From: JAFARZ01 sp035651595
Lineage (GTDB): Bacteria > Actinomycetota > Actinomycetes > Streptosporangiales > Streptosporangiaceae
Direction of reading: 5' to 3'
Length of the DNA: 64,000 bases
Assembly: GCA_035651595.1 (NCBI GenBank)
Contig: DASRFJ010000185.1
Coordinates: 51,278 to 115,277, forward strand
Of this stretch, positions 49,545 to 57,981 are shown piece by piece (position 1 is the first letter of the stretch; every line of letters starts with the position of its first letter). Under the pieces are notes generated by a model, which did no database searches, had not been told where the DNA came from, and was given only the letters and a program-made list of their open reading frames with translations. Both the position numbers and the translations under genes were made by a program.

Positions 49545-50639
49545 TTAGCGGAGGGTGATGGCTTTTCGCAGGCGGGTGGCGGCTTCGGTCAGGTCGGGGG
49601 CGGGGAGGAAGGAGAAGGCCAGGCGGATGTACTGGTCTCCGGACGTGCCGTCGGGGTAGAAGCTCGGGCCGGGGACGAAGGAGACGCCGTGTTGTTCGGC
49701 GACGGGGAGGAGCTTGGTGGCGGTCACGCCGTCGGGCAGGCGCGGCCACACGAACCAGCCGCCGTCAGGCGGCGAGAGGTCGAACGCCGGCCGCAGCGCG
49801 GCCACCAGGGTGTCGCGGCGGGCCTGGTAGGCCGAGCGTAGCGACGTCACGTGTTCCGCGTACGCACCGGACGCGCAGAAACACGCCATGGTCAGCGCGT
49901 TCGCGTGGTTCACTCCGCCGCCGCTGTCCACGTAGCCAAGTCCGGTGAGCCGGCTGAGGATGGCCGAATGCGCGTTGATGAAGCCTAGCCGCAGGCCCGG
50001 CGCCACCGTCTTGGAGAACGAGCCGACCCGGACGACGCTGCCGTCGCCGCCCGACAGGTCCCACAACGACACGGGTGCCGCGCCCGTGTACACCAGCTCG
50101 CGGTACGTGTCGTCCTCGACGAGCGTCACACCGGTGCGCCGCGCCACGTCGACGAGATACCGGCGGCGGTCAGAAGGCACGCTGAAACCCGTCGGGTTCC
50201 CGAAAGTCGGCACCAGGTACAGCAGCGGAACCCGCTGCCCGGACGCACGCAGGTCCGCGATAAACGCCTCGAGATCAACCGGCGCGGCCACCAGCCGGAC
50301 GCCGCGGTTCCGCAGGATGCGCAGCGCGAAGTGGTACACGGGTGCGTCCACCAGGACTGTATCCCCGGGCTCGGCGAGCAGTTCGGTGATCAGGGCGAGA
50401 GCGTGCGAAGCACCCGCCGTTATGAAAAAGCTGGTCGTTTCCAGGTGATCGGACAGCCACTCGATCAGCGGACCTGGGCCGGCCACGGTTCCGTAGGTCA
50501 GCGCGCGCCAGCCGTAGTCGCGGGCCGCGGTCGCGGCGGCGGCGAGCCAGGGCTCGACTGGGAGCAGCGCCGGGTCGGGATGCCCGCATCCGAGGTCGAG
50601 GATGCCGGGCCGTTCGGTGAACTGGATGATCGGCAGCAC
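49545..50639 (-). CDS. Class I/II PLP aminotransferase (2-aminoadipate/valine-pyruvate type)
   Basis: 364 residues from GTG 50639; a longer frame to 50693 would overlap the Clp-N gene. LDLGCGHPDPALLPVEPW, FFITAGASHALALITELL, YLVPTFGNPTGFSVP, VEDDTYRELVY and GSFSKTVAPGLRLGF (PLP Lys) match fold-type I enzymes like the AAT domain of MocR proteins, but no HTH is attached. The substrate is unknown. It is 16 nt downstream of the Clp-N/UVR-type gene and possibly cotranscribed. Confidence 0.85.
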   Translation of the reverse strand: MLPIIQFTERPGILDLGCGHPDPALLPVEPWLAAAATAARDYGWRALTYGTVAGPGPLIEWLSDHLETTSFFITAGASHALALITELLAEPGDTVLVDAPVYHFALRILRNRGVRLVAAPVDLEAFIADLRASGQRVPLLYLVPTFGNPTGFSVPSDRRRYLVDVARRTGVTLVEDDTYRELVYTGAAPVSLWDLSGGDGSVVRVGSFSKTVAPGLRLGFINAHSAILSRLTGLGYVDSGGGVNHANALTMACFCASGAYAEHVTSLRSAYQARRDTLVAALRPAFDLSPPDGGWFVWPRLPDGVTATKLLPVAEQHGVSFVPGPSFYPDGTSGDQYIRLAFSFLPAPDLTEAATRLRKAITLR

Positions 50640-50655
50640 ACCGGATAGTAACCGG

Positions 50656-51441
50656 CTAGGCGGACTCGGCGCCCGGAGAGGGCGGCTCCCCACCGGGCTC
50701 CGACTCGTCGAGCCAGTCCTGTTCGGCTTGCTTTTGCTGGGCTAGCAGCTGCTTCTCCTCGTCGCGCAGCCGGGCGGACCGTTCGAAGTCCTGCGCATCG
50801 ATGGCCAGTTCCTTCGCCCGGCGCACCCGGGCCACCGCGGCCTTCAGCTCGCGCAGGCGCACCAGACTGGCCGGCGGCTCGATCCCGAGCTTTGCCTCGA
50901 TCGCGGACAGCCGGCGTAGAACGGCCTGGAGCTGGGTGGCGATCTCGTCCAGCGTGGTGCCGATGAGGCCCGGCTTCAGCTGGACGTCCGCGTGCCCTTC
51001 GGCGCCGCGCTCGCGAAGCAGCCTGGCCACCGTGCCCCTGGCCGCGTCCAGCGCGACGCCGTGCGCGGCCAGCACCTGCGCGGCGGGGCCCTCGCCCTCC
51101 TTGATCATGCCGAGCAGCAGGTGCTCGGTGCCGATGTAGCCGGCCCCGAGCTGCACCGACTCGCGCAGCGAGAGCTCCAGCGACTTCTTCGCCTGCGGCG
51201 TGAACGGGATGTGCCCCGACGGCGTGCTCGAACCGCGGCCGGTCCGCGCCTCGATCTCCTCACGCAGTTGATCAAGGTCGAGCCCCATGGCTCGCAGAGC
51301 GTGGCTGGCGAGGCCCTGGTCCTCGCGGATGAGGCCGAGCAGGATGTGCTCGGTCCCGATGTAGTTATGGTCCAGCCGCCGGGCCTCTTCCTGGGCAATA
51401 ACGATGGTCCGGCGGGCGCGCTCGGTAAATCGTTCAAACAT
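50656..51441 (-). CDS. Stand-alone Clp N-domain protein with UVR-like tail, paralogue 3
   Basis: 261 residues. Clp repeats: FERFTERARRTIVIAQEEARRLDHNYIGTEHILLGLIREDQGLASHALRAMG and IPFTPQAKKSLELSLRESVQLGAGYIGTEHLLLGMIKEGEGPAAQVL. After a linker, residues 207-245 (LRELKAAVARVRRAKELAIDAQDFERSARLRDEEKQLLAQQ) fit the UVR motif of UvrB, ClpC and McsA. So it is ClpC without either ATPase ring. It may compete with or load ClpC. The spacing to aroF upstream is 27 nt. Confidence 0.88.
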   Translation of the reverse strand: MFERFTERARRTIVIAQEEARRLDHNYIGTEHILLGLIREDQGLASHALRAMGLDLDQLREEIEARTGRGSSTPSGHIPFTPQAKKSLELSLRESVQLGAGYIGTEHLLLGMIKEGEGPAAQVLAAHGVALDAARGTVARLLRERGAEGHADVQLKPGLIGTTLDEIATQLQAVLRRLSAIEAKLGIEPPASLVRLRELKAAVARVRRAKELAIDAQDFERSARLRDEEKQLLAQQKQAEQDWLDESEPGGEPPSPGAESA

Positions 51442-51468
51442 GCTCCCAGTGTGGTCCTCCCATACGCG

Positions 51469-52509
51469 TCACGCCACAGCCGCGGCTGGCGCCGGGGTGA
51501 GGGTGCGGCCGACCAGCGGGGACAGGTGCGCGGCCACGCTCGCCAGCTCGCGCAGGTCGGATTCGACCAGTGCCTGCGGGCCATCGCACAGGGCCTGCTC
51601 GGGGTGCGGGTGCACGTCCACGATGATGCCGTCGGCACCGACCGCGATCGCGGCGCGGGACAGCGGGAGCACGAGGTCGCGGCGGCCGCCGGAGTGGGAC
51701 GGGTCCACGATCACCGGCAGGTGGGACAGCCGCTGCGCGACCGGCACCGCGCTGATGTCCAGGGTATTCCTCGTGGCCTTCTCGAACGTGCGGATGCCGC
51801 GCTCGCAGAGCACGATGTCCAGGTTGCCGCGCTGCGCGATGTATTCGGCCGCCATGAGCCACTCTTCGATCGTGGCGTTCATGCCGCGCTTGAGCATGAC
51901 CGGCTTGCCGACGCCGCCCACGGCCTGGAGCAGCGGGAAGTTCTGCATGTTGCGGGTGCCGACCTGAAGCATGTCCGCGTAGCTGGCCACCAGGTCGACG
52001 TCGGACGGGTCGACGACCTCGGTGACCACCGGCAGCCCGGTCTCGGCGCGCACATCCGCGAGGATACGAAGGCCGGTCTCGCCCAGACCCTGGAACGCGT
52101 ACGGTGAGCTGCGCGGCTTGTACGCACCGCCGCGCAGCAGGGAGGCGCCGGCGGCCCGCGCCATCAGCGCCGAGGCCAGCGTCTGCTCCGCGGTCTCCAC
52201 CGCGCACGGCCCGGCGATGACCGTCAGCGTGTCCGGGCCGATCGGCACCCCGCCGACCCGGATCACCGAGCGCTCCCGGTGGTGCTCCCGGCTGACCAGC
52301 TTGTACGGGGCGGAAATCCGCACCACGTCACTGACGCCCGGCAGGCCGCGCAGGTTCAGCGTGCCCAGGTGCTCGACGTCGCCGACCAGCCCGACGATCG
52401 TCCGCGTCACGCCGCGGCTGACGAAGGCGTCGCCGCCCGCCGAGCGCACCAGGTCGACGACGCCTTCGATTTCGGGTTCTCCGGCCTCCGTGGCCATCAC
52501 AACTACCAT
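51469..52509 (-). CDS. aroF: 3-deoxy-7-phosphoheptulonate (DAHP) synthase, type I-beta
   Basis: 346 residues from ATG 52509, with GGGAAG upstream; ATG 52527 in the same frame is possible but abuts the attenuator. The N-terminal ferredoxin-like regulatory domain (1-70: GGDAFVSRGVTRTIVGLVGD) precedes the barrel: VIAGPCAVETAEQ, LLRGGAYKPRSSPYAFQGLGETGL, VLCERGIRTFEKATRNTLDI and VIVDPSHSGGRRDLV. It commits PEP and erythrose-4-P to the shikimate pathway. Expression should be set by the leader peptide and terminator directly upstream. Confidence 0.95.
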   Translation of the reverse strand: MVVVMATEAGEPEIEGVVDLVRSAGGDAFVSRGVTRTIVGLVGDVEHLGTLNLRGLPGVSDVVRISAPYKLVSREHHRERSVIRVGGVPIGPDTLTVIAGPCAVETAEQTLASALMARAAGASLLRGGAYKPRSSPYAFQGLGETGLRILADVRAETGLPVVTEVVDPSDVDLVASYADMLQVGTRNMQNFPLLQAVGGVGKPVMLKRGMNATIEEWLMAAEYIAQRGNLDIVLCERGIRTFEKATRNTLDISAVPVAQRLSHLPVIVDPSHSGGRRDLVLPLSRAAIAVGADGIIVDVHPHPEQALCDGPQALVESDLRELASVAAHLSPLVGRTLTPAPAAAVA

Positions 52510-52532
52510 CGCTACGCTTCCCTTCATGCAAA

Positions 52533-52562
52533 AGAGCCCCGGGCCGTGTGGCCCGGGGCTCT
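52533..52562 (-). terminator. Attenuator terminator before DAHP synthase
   Basis: Perfect 13-bp GC arms AGAGCCCCGGGCC and GGCCCGGGGCTCT with a 4-nt loop, followed on the minus strand by TTTT and then the first possible ATG at 52527. The sequence AACCAGA at the foot of the stem can instead pair with TCTGGTT inside the leader-peptide codons, and CGGCCCGG just after those codons can pair with the 5' arm, giving alternative folds. Confidence 0.85.
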
Positions 52563-52578
52563 GGTTAAGTCGGCTGCG

Positions 52579-52653
52579 TCAGCGCAAGGTCTGGCAGGCG
52601 ACCGTCCGGGAACCGGGCCGGTAGCCAAACCAAAACCAGAACTGCTGGCGCAC
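52579..52653 (-). CDS. Aromatic amino acid leader peptide of the DAHP synthase gene
   Basis: 24 codons from GTG 52653 to TGA 52579, with AAGGTG 6 nt upstream. Codons 5-11 encode Phe-Trp-Phe-Trp-Phe-Gly-Tyr, so six of seven codons are aromatic, covering all three end products of the pathway. The stop lies 17 nt before the terminator stem. This is the classical arrangement for ribosome-mediated attenuation: slow translation at scarce Trp, Phe or Tyr would favour the antiterminator. Confidence 0.88.
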   Translation of the reverse strand: MRQQFWFWFGYRPGSRTVACQTLR

Positions 52654-52704
52654 GAGTCACACCTTACCGCATCCCGCGGCCGACGCGCGCGGAGGCCCGG
52701 AAGG

Positions 52705-54810
52705 CTACGGGAAACCGCTCCCGTTGCCGTCTCCATTCCCGTTCCCGTTGCGATCGCCGAAGACGGTCAGCTGCACCGTGGTGCCGTACGGCACGCTGTT
52801 GCCAGGTGCCGGGCTCTGGTCGATGACCAGGCCGAACCCCCCGTTGTTGTTGTCCGTCTGGACCTTGAAGCCGAAGGACTGAAGCTCCCGCCGGGCCGCC
52901 CCGAGGGTTTCCCCGATCACGGACGGGATCTGCACATTCATCTGGGCCAGCGTGACCTGGACGACCTCGCCCCTGGTGATGATCGAGCCGGGCTTGGGGT
53001 TCTGCGAGGTGATGACCGCGCCGTTGCCCTGGTTGCCGCCGCTGACCTGGAGCGTGACGCCGTCCTGCTGGGCCTGCTGCTGGGCCTGCTGGAACTGCTC
53101 GTTGGTGAAGTCGGGCAGCGGCAGGCCGCCGGCCACCGTGAGCCGCACCGGCTGGGTCTGCGGCTGGACGGAGCCTGCCTTCGGGCTCACGCTGACGACG
53201 GTGCCCACCGGGAGGTTCGAGCCGACGATCGTGACCTGGTATTGCAGGTGAACCGCGGTCAGGTCGGACTCCGCCTTGTCCCGCATCTCGCCCTTGACGG
53301 CCGGCACCACGGAGGTGAACGGACCGGACGAGACCAGCAGCTCGATCGTCGTGCCCTTCGACACCCGGCCGGATGGGTTCGTCGCGACGACCTGTCCCTT
53401 CGGGATCGTGTTGCTGTGCTGGCTGCCCTGGGCGGACAGCACCCTGAACCCCTGCGCGGACAGCAGCTGGGTGGCCAGCGTGGGCGAGTCCCCGGCCACT
53501 GACGGCACCGTCCCATACCGGCCCGAGGTGAGGTACCAGCCGCCGTAACCGGCCACGGCGAACAGGACGAGCGCGAGCACGACGACGATCAGGCGCCGGC
53601 TGAACAGCCAGCGGCCAAGGAACGGGTCGCGGCCCCGGAGGTACCGGTCCGCGTCGTCACGGCGCACGATCAGCGTGTGGTTGCCGTGGTTGCCGTGGTT
53701 GCCGCCGCCGGCCGCCGCGTAATCCGAGTAATCCGCGTACTCGTCGGTACTGAACTCCTGGCCCCATCCGTCCGTGGTCACCCCGGCCGCGTGCCGCCCG
53801 CCGGCCCGCGCCAGTCCGGCTGGCTGAGCCTGGCGAGCGCCCGTCCCGGCTGGGGCGTCGAAGTCGAGCCAGGGGGCTTCGGCCAGACCCTGGACACCGA
53901 CGCCGAGCAAGCCAGTGAGGCCGCTGTGCTCACCGGTCTGGCCGGACGACGACCTGGCGAAGGCCAGCTCATCCTGCGTCCGCCGGACCAGCCGAAGGAA
54001 CTGGAAAGCGTCGGCCGGGCGCCGCGACGGATCCCGGTCGGTGGCGTCGAGCACGAGCTGATCCACCGCGGCGGGGATCTCCGGCAGGTGCTCGGACGGG
54101 CGCGGAACGTCCGAATTCACGTGCTGGTAGGCGACCGAGATCGGCGTCTCGCCGGTGAACGGCTTCGCGCCGGTGAGCAGCTCGTAGAGCAGCACGCCCG
54201 CCGAGTACACGTCGCTGCGCGGCCCGGTCGGGGCTTCGCCGGTGACCTGCTCCGGGGCCAGGTACGCGACCGTTCCGATGATCATGCCGGACCTGGTGTG
54301 GCCGGCCTCGGCCTGCGCCCGGGCCAGCCCGAAGTCCGCGACCTTGACCCTGCCGTCGCCCGTGATCAGCACGTTCTCCGGCTTCACGTCCCGGTGCACG
54401 ATGCCGGACGCGTGCGCGGCGGCGAGCCCGTCGAGCACGCCGGTCATGATGTCCAGCGCCGCGGCGGGGGAGAACCGGCCGCACTCGTCGAGCAGATCGC
54501 GTAGCGTCCGGCTGGGCACGAACTCCATGGCCAGGTACACGAACGGCCCGTCGGCGCCCTGGTCGTAGACCGCGACGACGTTCTGGTGAGACAGCCGCGC
54601 CACGGACTTGGCCTCGGCGATGAACCGCTGCACGAAGCCGGCGTCCCTGGCCAGCTCCGCGTGCATGACCTTGAGTGCGACACGCCGGTCCAGCCGGGTG
54701 TCGATCGCCTGATAGACGGTGGCCATGCCACCGTGGGCAACGCGCGCTTGCACCGCGTATCGACCGTCGATCAGGCGGCCTGCGATCGGGTCGGCAAGCG
54801 TATCGTCCAT
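52705..54810 (-). CDS. PASTA-domain Ser/Thr protein kinase (PknL/PknB type)
   Basis: 701 residues from ATG 54810. The kinase domain spans 17-280: VAHGGMATVYQA (P-loop), VALKVM (Lys47), IVHRDVKPEN (HRD 139-141), VADFGLA (DFG 159-161). A variable linker (about 290-385) precedes one membrane helix (about 392-415), and four PASTA repeats reach the end, with a GNGNGDGNG tail. PASTA repeats bind muropeptides, so this is a cell-wall sensor. The neighbour at 56109 resembles Rv2175c, the known PknL substrate, suggesting a working pair. Confidence 0.93.
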   Translation of the reverse strand: MDDTLADPIAGRLIDGRYAVQARVAHGGMATVYQAIDTRLDRRVALKVMHAELARDAGFVQRFIAEAKSVARLSHQNVVAVYDQGADGPFVYLAMEFVPSRTLRDLLDECGRFSPAAALDIMTGVLDGLAAAHASGIVHRDVKPENVLITGDGRVKVADFGLARAQAEAGHTRSGMIIGTVAYLAPEQVTGEAPTGPRSDVYSAGVLLYELLTGAKPFTGETPISVAYQHVNSDVPRPSEHLPEIPAAVDQLVLDATDRDPSRRPADAFQFLRLVRRTQDELAFARSSSGQTGEHSGLTGLLGVGVQGLAEAPWLDFDAPAGTGARQAQPAGLARAGGRHAAGVTTDGWGQEFSTDEYADYSDYAAAGGGNHGNHGNHTLIVRRDDADRYLRGRDPFLGRWLFSRRLIVVVLALVLFAVAGYGGWYLTSGRYGTVPSVAGDSPTLATQLLSAQGFRVLSAQGSQHSNTIPKGQVVATNPSGRVSKGTTIELLVSSGPFTSVVPAVKGEMRDKAESDLTAVHLQYQVTIVGSNLPVGTVVSVSPKAGSVQPQTQPVRLTVAGGLPLPDFTNEQFQQAQQQAQQDGVTLQVSGGNQGNGAVITSQNPKPGSIITRGEVVQVTLAQMNVQIPSVIGETLGAARRELQSFGFKVQTDNNNGGFGLVIDQSPAPGNSVPYGTTVQLTVFGDRNGNGNGDGNGSGFP

Positions 54811-54909
54811 CGGATGCGAGTTTACGGTTGTTCCAGCGATTCTGGCGGTGTTAATGAGTTTGTCATGCTCGAACTGGCGTGTAACCAACACTAAATAGGC
54901 TTCCAGGTT

Positions 54910-56067
54910 ATGGGTGTCGTAATCGTCGGAGCGGGTCTGGCAGGCTGGCGGACCGCCGAAGAACTGCGCGGGCGAGGGTACCGCGGCCGGATCGAGCTGA
55001 TCGGGGCCGAGCAGCGGCCGCCGTACGACCGGCCGCCGCTGTCAAAAACGGTGCTGATCGAGACCGATCCGCCCGATCCGTCGCTCCGCGCGGACTTTGC
55101 CGCGTTCGACGTGGCGTTCACGCCGGGCCGCACGATAGCGAGCATGGACGACCTCCCGGACTGGGATCACCTGGTGATCGCCACCGGGGCGCTGCCGGTC
55201 GCGCTGCCCGGCCCGGGCCAGCAGAAGTTCCTGCGGACGTACGAGGACTCGCTGGCGCTGCGCGACACGATGAAGCAAGGCGCCCGGCTGGCGATCGTCG
55301 GGGCCGGCTGGATCGGCGCGGAGCTGGCGACCGCCGCGGTGCGGTACGGGTGCGCGGTGACCGTCGTCGAGGCGGCGGCGACGCCGCTGGCCACCGCGCT
55401 GCCCGCGGACCTCGGCGGGCTGACCGCGGCCTGGTACGAGGAGGCCGGGATCGACCTGCGCACCGACACGAAGGTCGGCTCCGTCGAGGACGGCGGGCTG
55501 GCCCTCGCCGACGGCAGCTGGCTGCCGGCCGACGTCGTGGTGACCGCGGTGGGCGTGCGGCCCGCCATCGGCTGGCTCAACGGCTCCGGTATCGCCACGA
55601 GCAACGGCGTGGATACCGACGCGGGCCTGCGCGCCTCCAAGGCTGGCGTGTACGCGGTGGGGGACTGCGCCGCGTTCTGGTCGCTGCGGTATGGCCGAAG
55701 GCTGCGATTCGAACACTGGGACGTGGCCCTGCACGCCCCGGAAGTGGTCGCCGCGAACGTGCTCGGCGGCGACGAGGCGTACGACGCGGTGCCGTATTTC
55801 TGGTCCGAGCAGTTCGGCCGCATGCTCCAGTACGCCGGGCACCACGGGGACGCCACGCGACTCCTGCGGCGGGGGAGTCCGGCAGCGGACGAGAAGTGGG
55901 CCGTTTGCTGGCTGAACGCGGACAGTCAGCTCAGGGCGATCCTCACCGTCGGCCGGCCGCGCGACCTCGTCCAGGGTCGCCGCGCCATCGCGGACGGCGC
56001 GCCACTCGATCCGGACCGCCTAGCCGACCCCGCCGTCCCGGTGAAAGAGGCGGTCAGCAGGGGTTAA
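54910..56067 (+). CDS. FAD-dependent NAD(P)H:ferredoxin-type reductase
   Basis: 385 residues. VVIVGAGLAGWRTAEELRGRGY binds FAD, RPPYDRPPLSK is the ferredoxin-reductase signature, LAIVGAGWIGAELATAAVRYGCAVTVVEA binds NAD(P)H, and GVYAVGDCAAFW is the last FAD motif. It resembles the reductase component of P450 or dioxygenase systems; no partner lies next to it. Divergent from the kinase gene by 99 bp. Confidence 0.88.
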   Translation: MGVVIVGAGLAGWRTAEELRGRGYRGRIELIGAEQRPPYDRPPLSKTVLIETDPPDPSLRADFAAFDVAFTPGRTIASMDDLPDWDHLVIATGALPVALPGPGQQKFLRTYEDSLALRDTMKQGARLAIVGAGWIGAELATAAVRYGCAVTVVEAAATPLATALPADLGGLTAAWYEEAGIDLRTDTKVGSVEDGGLALADGSWLPADVVVTAVGVRPAIGWLNGSGIATSNGVDTDAGLRASKAGVYAVGDCAAFWSLRYGRRLRFEHWDVALHAPEVVAANVLGGDEAYDAVPYFWSEQFGRMLQYAGHHGDATRLLRRGSPAADEKWAVCWLNADSQLRAILTVGRPRDLVQGRRAIADGAPLDPDRLADPAVPVKEAVSRG

Positions 56068-56108
56068 CCCGGTGTTTGAGGAGCGCTCGGACGTGGGACA
56101 TTGGTTTC

Positions 56109-56471
56109 GTGGCCCAGATTGACCCCTTGACCGACTCTCTTGTCGGCGAATGGCTATCCCTGAACGACGTCGCCGCCCGCCTCGGCATCCCCGCCGGGCG
56201 CGTGAAGCAGCTCCTGCGCGACCGCAAGCTGCTGGCGGTGACCCGGCCCGACGGCTCGAATGCGGTGCCGGCCGCCTTCCTCGACGGCACGCAGGTCGTG
56301 AAGGGCCTGCCGGGCACGCTGACCCTGCTGCGCGACTGCGGGTTCGACGACGCCGAGGCATTGCGCTGGCTGTTCACCGCCGACGAGACGCTGCCCGGCA
56401 CGCCGATCAGCGCGATCGTCAGGCACCGCGGCACCGAAGTCAACCGCCGCGCGCAGGCGCTCGCCTTCTAG
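56109..56471 (+). CDS. Rv2175c-like DNA-binding protein
   Basis: 120 residues from GTG 56109. The N-terminal winged HTH (EWLSLNDVAARLGIPAGRVKQLLRDRKLLAVTRPDG) and the C-terminal segment (FLDGTQVVKGLPGTLTLLRDCGFDDAEALRWLFTADETLPGTPISAI) match mycobacterial Rv2175c, a DNA-binding substrate of PknL. The N-terminal Thr in DPLTDSL could be the phosphosite (inference). A longer frame upstream is a shadow of the reductase gene. Confidence 0.85.
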   Translation: MAQIDPLTDSLVGEWLSLNDVAARLGIPAGRVKQLLRDRKLLAVTRPDGSNAVPAAFLDGTQVVKGLPGTLTLLRDCGFDDAEALRWLFTADETLPGTPISAIVRHRGTEVNRRAQALAF

Positions 56472-56493
56472 CCAGACGGGCTAGTGTGGCTCT

Positions 56494-57462
56494 GTGCCAC
56501 CAAGTCCGCGAAGAGCCGCCGAAGCCGGGCGCCCCCAGCCGGTCGCGAAGCGCGCCCGGCAGTCGCTGCGTGACCTGTTCACCAGCGGCCGTCAGTCGTT
56601 CTCGTTCGAGTTCTCCCCGCCGAAGAGCGAGACCGAGGAGCAGCAGCTCTGGCGCGCCATCCGCCGCCTCGAACCGCTGCATCCCACGTTCGTCTCGGTC
56701 ACCTACGGCGCCGGCGGCTCGACCAGGGACACCACGGTCCGGATGACCGGGGGGATCGCCGCGGCCACCACGCTGACCCCGGTCGGCCACCTGACCGCGG
56801 TCAGCCACTCGGTGGCCGAACTGCGGCACGTGATCGGCTCCTACGCCGCCGTCGGCGTGCGCGACGTCCTGGCGCTGCGCGGCGACCCGCCGGGCAACCC
56901 GAACGGTCCGTGGGTGCCGCACCCGGACGGCCTCACCCACGCCGCCGAGCTGGTCAGTCTCGTGAAGGCGTCCGGTGACTTCGGCGTCGGCGTGGCGGCG
57001 TTCCCGGAGAAGCACCCGGCCTCGCCCGACCCGGACACCGACGTACGGCACTTCATCGCCAAGTGCCGGGCGGGCGCGGACTTCGCGATCACGAACATGT
57101 TCTTCTATCCGGAGGACTACCTGCGGCTGCGCGACCGGGTCACCGCGCTGGGCTGCGACGTGCCGATCATTCCCGGCATCATGCCGGTGACCAGCCTGCG
57201 GGTGATCGAGCGCGCGATAGAACTCGGCGGCTGCCGCGTGCCGGAAGAACTCTGGGGCCGCCTCCTAGAAGTCAGGGAGGACAGGGCCGCGATCCGGGCG
57301 ATCGGGGTGGACTATGCCGCGTGGATGTGCGAGCAGCTGCTCGCCGAAGGCGTCCCCGGCCTGCACTTCTACACCCTGAACTTCTCCAAGGCTACCCGCG
57401 AGATCTATCAGCGGCTTGGCCTGGCGGCACGCAGCGGCAGCTCGGCGCCCATCACCGCGTAG
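56494..57462 (+). CDS. metF: Methylenetetrahydrofolate reductase
   Basis: 322 residues from GTG 56494. FSFEFSPPKSETEEQQLW (catalytic Glu region), VSVTYGAGGSTRDTT, VLALRGDPPG (folate-binding), FAITNMFFYPEDYLRL and IIPGIMPVTS are typical of the FAD-containing barrel. It reduces 5,10-methylene-THF to 5-methyl-THF for methionine synthesis. It follows the DNA-binding protein gene by 22 nt. Its 3' end overlaps the GNAT gene by 55 bp, convergently. Confidence 0.95.
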   Translation: MPPSPRRAAEAGRPQPVAKRARQSLRDLFTSGRQSFSFEFSPPKSETEEQQLWRAIRRLEPLHPTFVSVTYGAGGSTRDTTVRMTGGIAAATTLTPVGHLTAVSHSVAELRHVIGSYAAVGVRDVLALRGDPPGNPNGPWVPHPDGLTHAAELVSLVKASGDFGVGVAAFPEKHPASPDPDTDVRHFIAKCRAGADFAITNMFFYPEDYLRLRDRVTALGCDVPIIPGIMPVTSLRVIERAIELGGCRVPEELWGRLLEVREDRAAIRAIGVDYAAWMCEQLLAEGVPGLHFYTLNFSKATREIYQRLGLAARSGSSAPITA

Positions 57463-57962
57463 GCGGGCATCATCGGTTCGAACGCGAACCCGGTCAGCAG
57501 GTCGGTGAACCCGGTCCCGCGGTACAGCCGCCGCGCGACCGTCTCGCTGTCCATGGTGGAAAGCACCACCGTACGTTCCGCTCGGCCTATGGTGAGATCG
57601 CGGAGCAGACGCGAGCCGATGCCGCGACCTTGATATTCAGGTAGCACATGCAGCTCGGCGAGCTCCAGGCAGTCGCCGAGCCACTCGCCGGCGGCCGGCT
57701 GCCCGAGCGCGAACCAGACCCGGTCGTGCCACCACTGCCCGGGCGCGCCGTGGAAACCGTAACAGAACCCGGCGAGCGTCCGGTCCACGGTGGCGGTCAG
57801 CGCGCGGAAACCGGTGCTCGCGGCGTGCCCGGCCATGATCGAATACCGGCCGGTGATCTGGTCGGGCGGCGGCCGCATCGCCGCCGTATAGACGTCGATG
57901 AACTGTTCGATTCTATCAGTAAACCCGTGAAAATCAAGTTCGGTTATGGCATAACGAGCCGT
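57408..57962 (-). CDS. GNAT family acetyltransferase (unusual start)
   Basis: About 184 residues. TLAGFCYGFHG, LELAELHVLPEYQGRGIGSRLLRDLTIG (acetyl-CoA loop Q-G-R-G-I-G) and VARRLYRGTGF are GNAT motifs. No ATG, GTG or TTG lies in frame between the preceding gene and the conserved fold. The strong GGGGAGG (57970-57976) is 7 nt before an in-frame ACG at 57962, which I take as the start; an out-of-frame GTG overlaps the ribosome site. The start codon may be mutated or non-standard. The substrate is unknown. Confidence 0.7.
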   Translation of the reverse strand, partial: TARYAITELDFHGFTDRIEQFIDVYTAAMRPPPDQITGRYSIMAGHAASTGFRALTATVDRTLAGFCYGFHGAPGQWWHDRVWFALGQPAAGEWLGDCLELAELHVLPEYQGRGIGSRLLRDLTIGRAERTVVLSTMDSETVARRLYRGTGFTDLLTGFAFEPMMPAYAVMGAELPLRAARPSR

Positions 57963-57981
57963 GGTCTCACCTCCCCAGACG

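Noticed and set aside
49401..49841. Plus-strand open frame rich in Gly, Ala and Trp
   Set aside because: Produced by the GGGCTG low-complexity tract and antisense to the aminotransferase.
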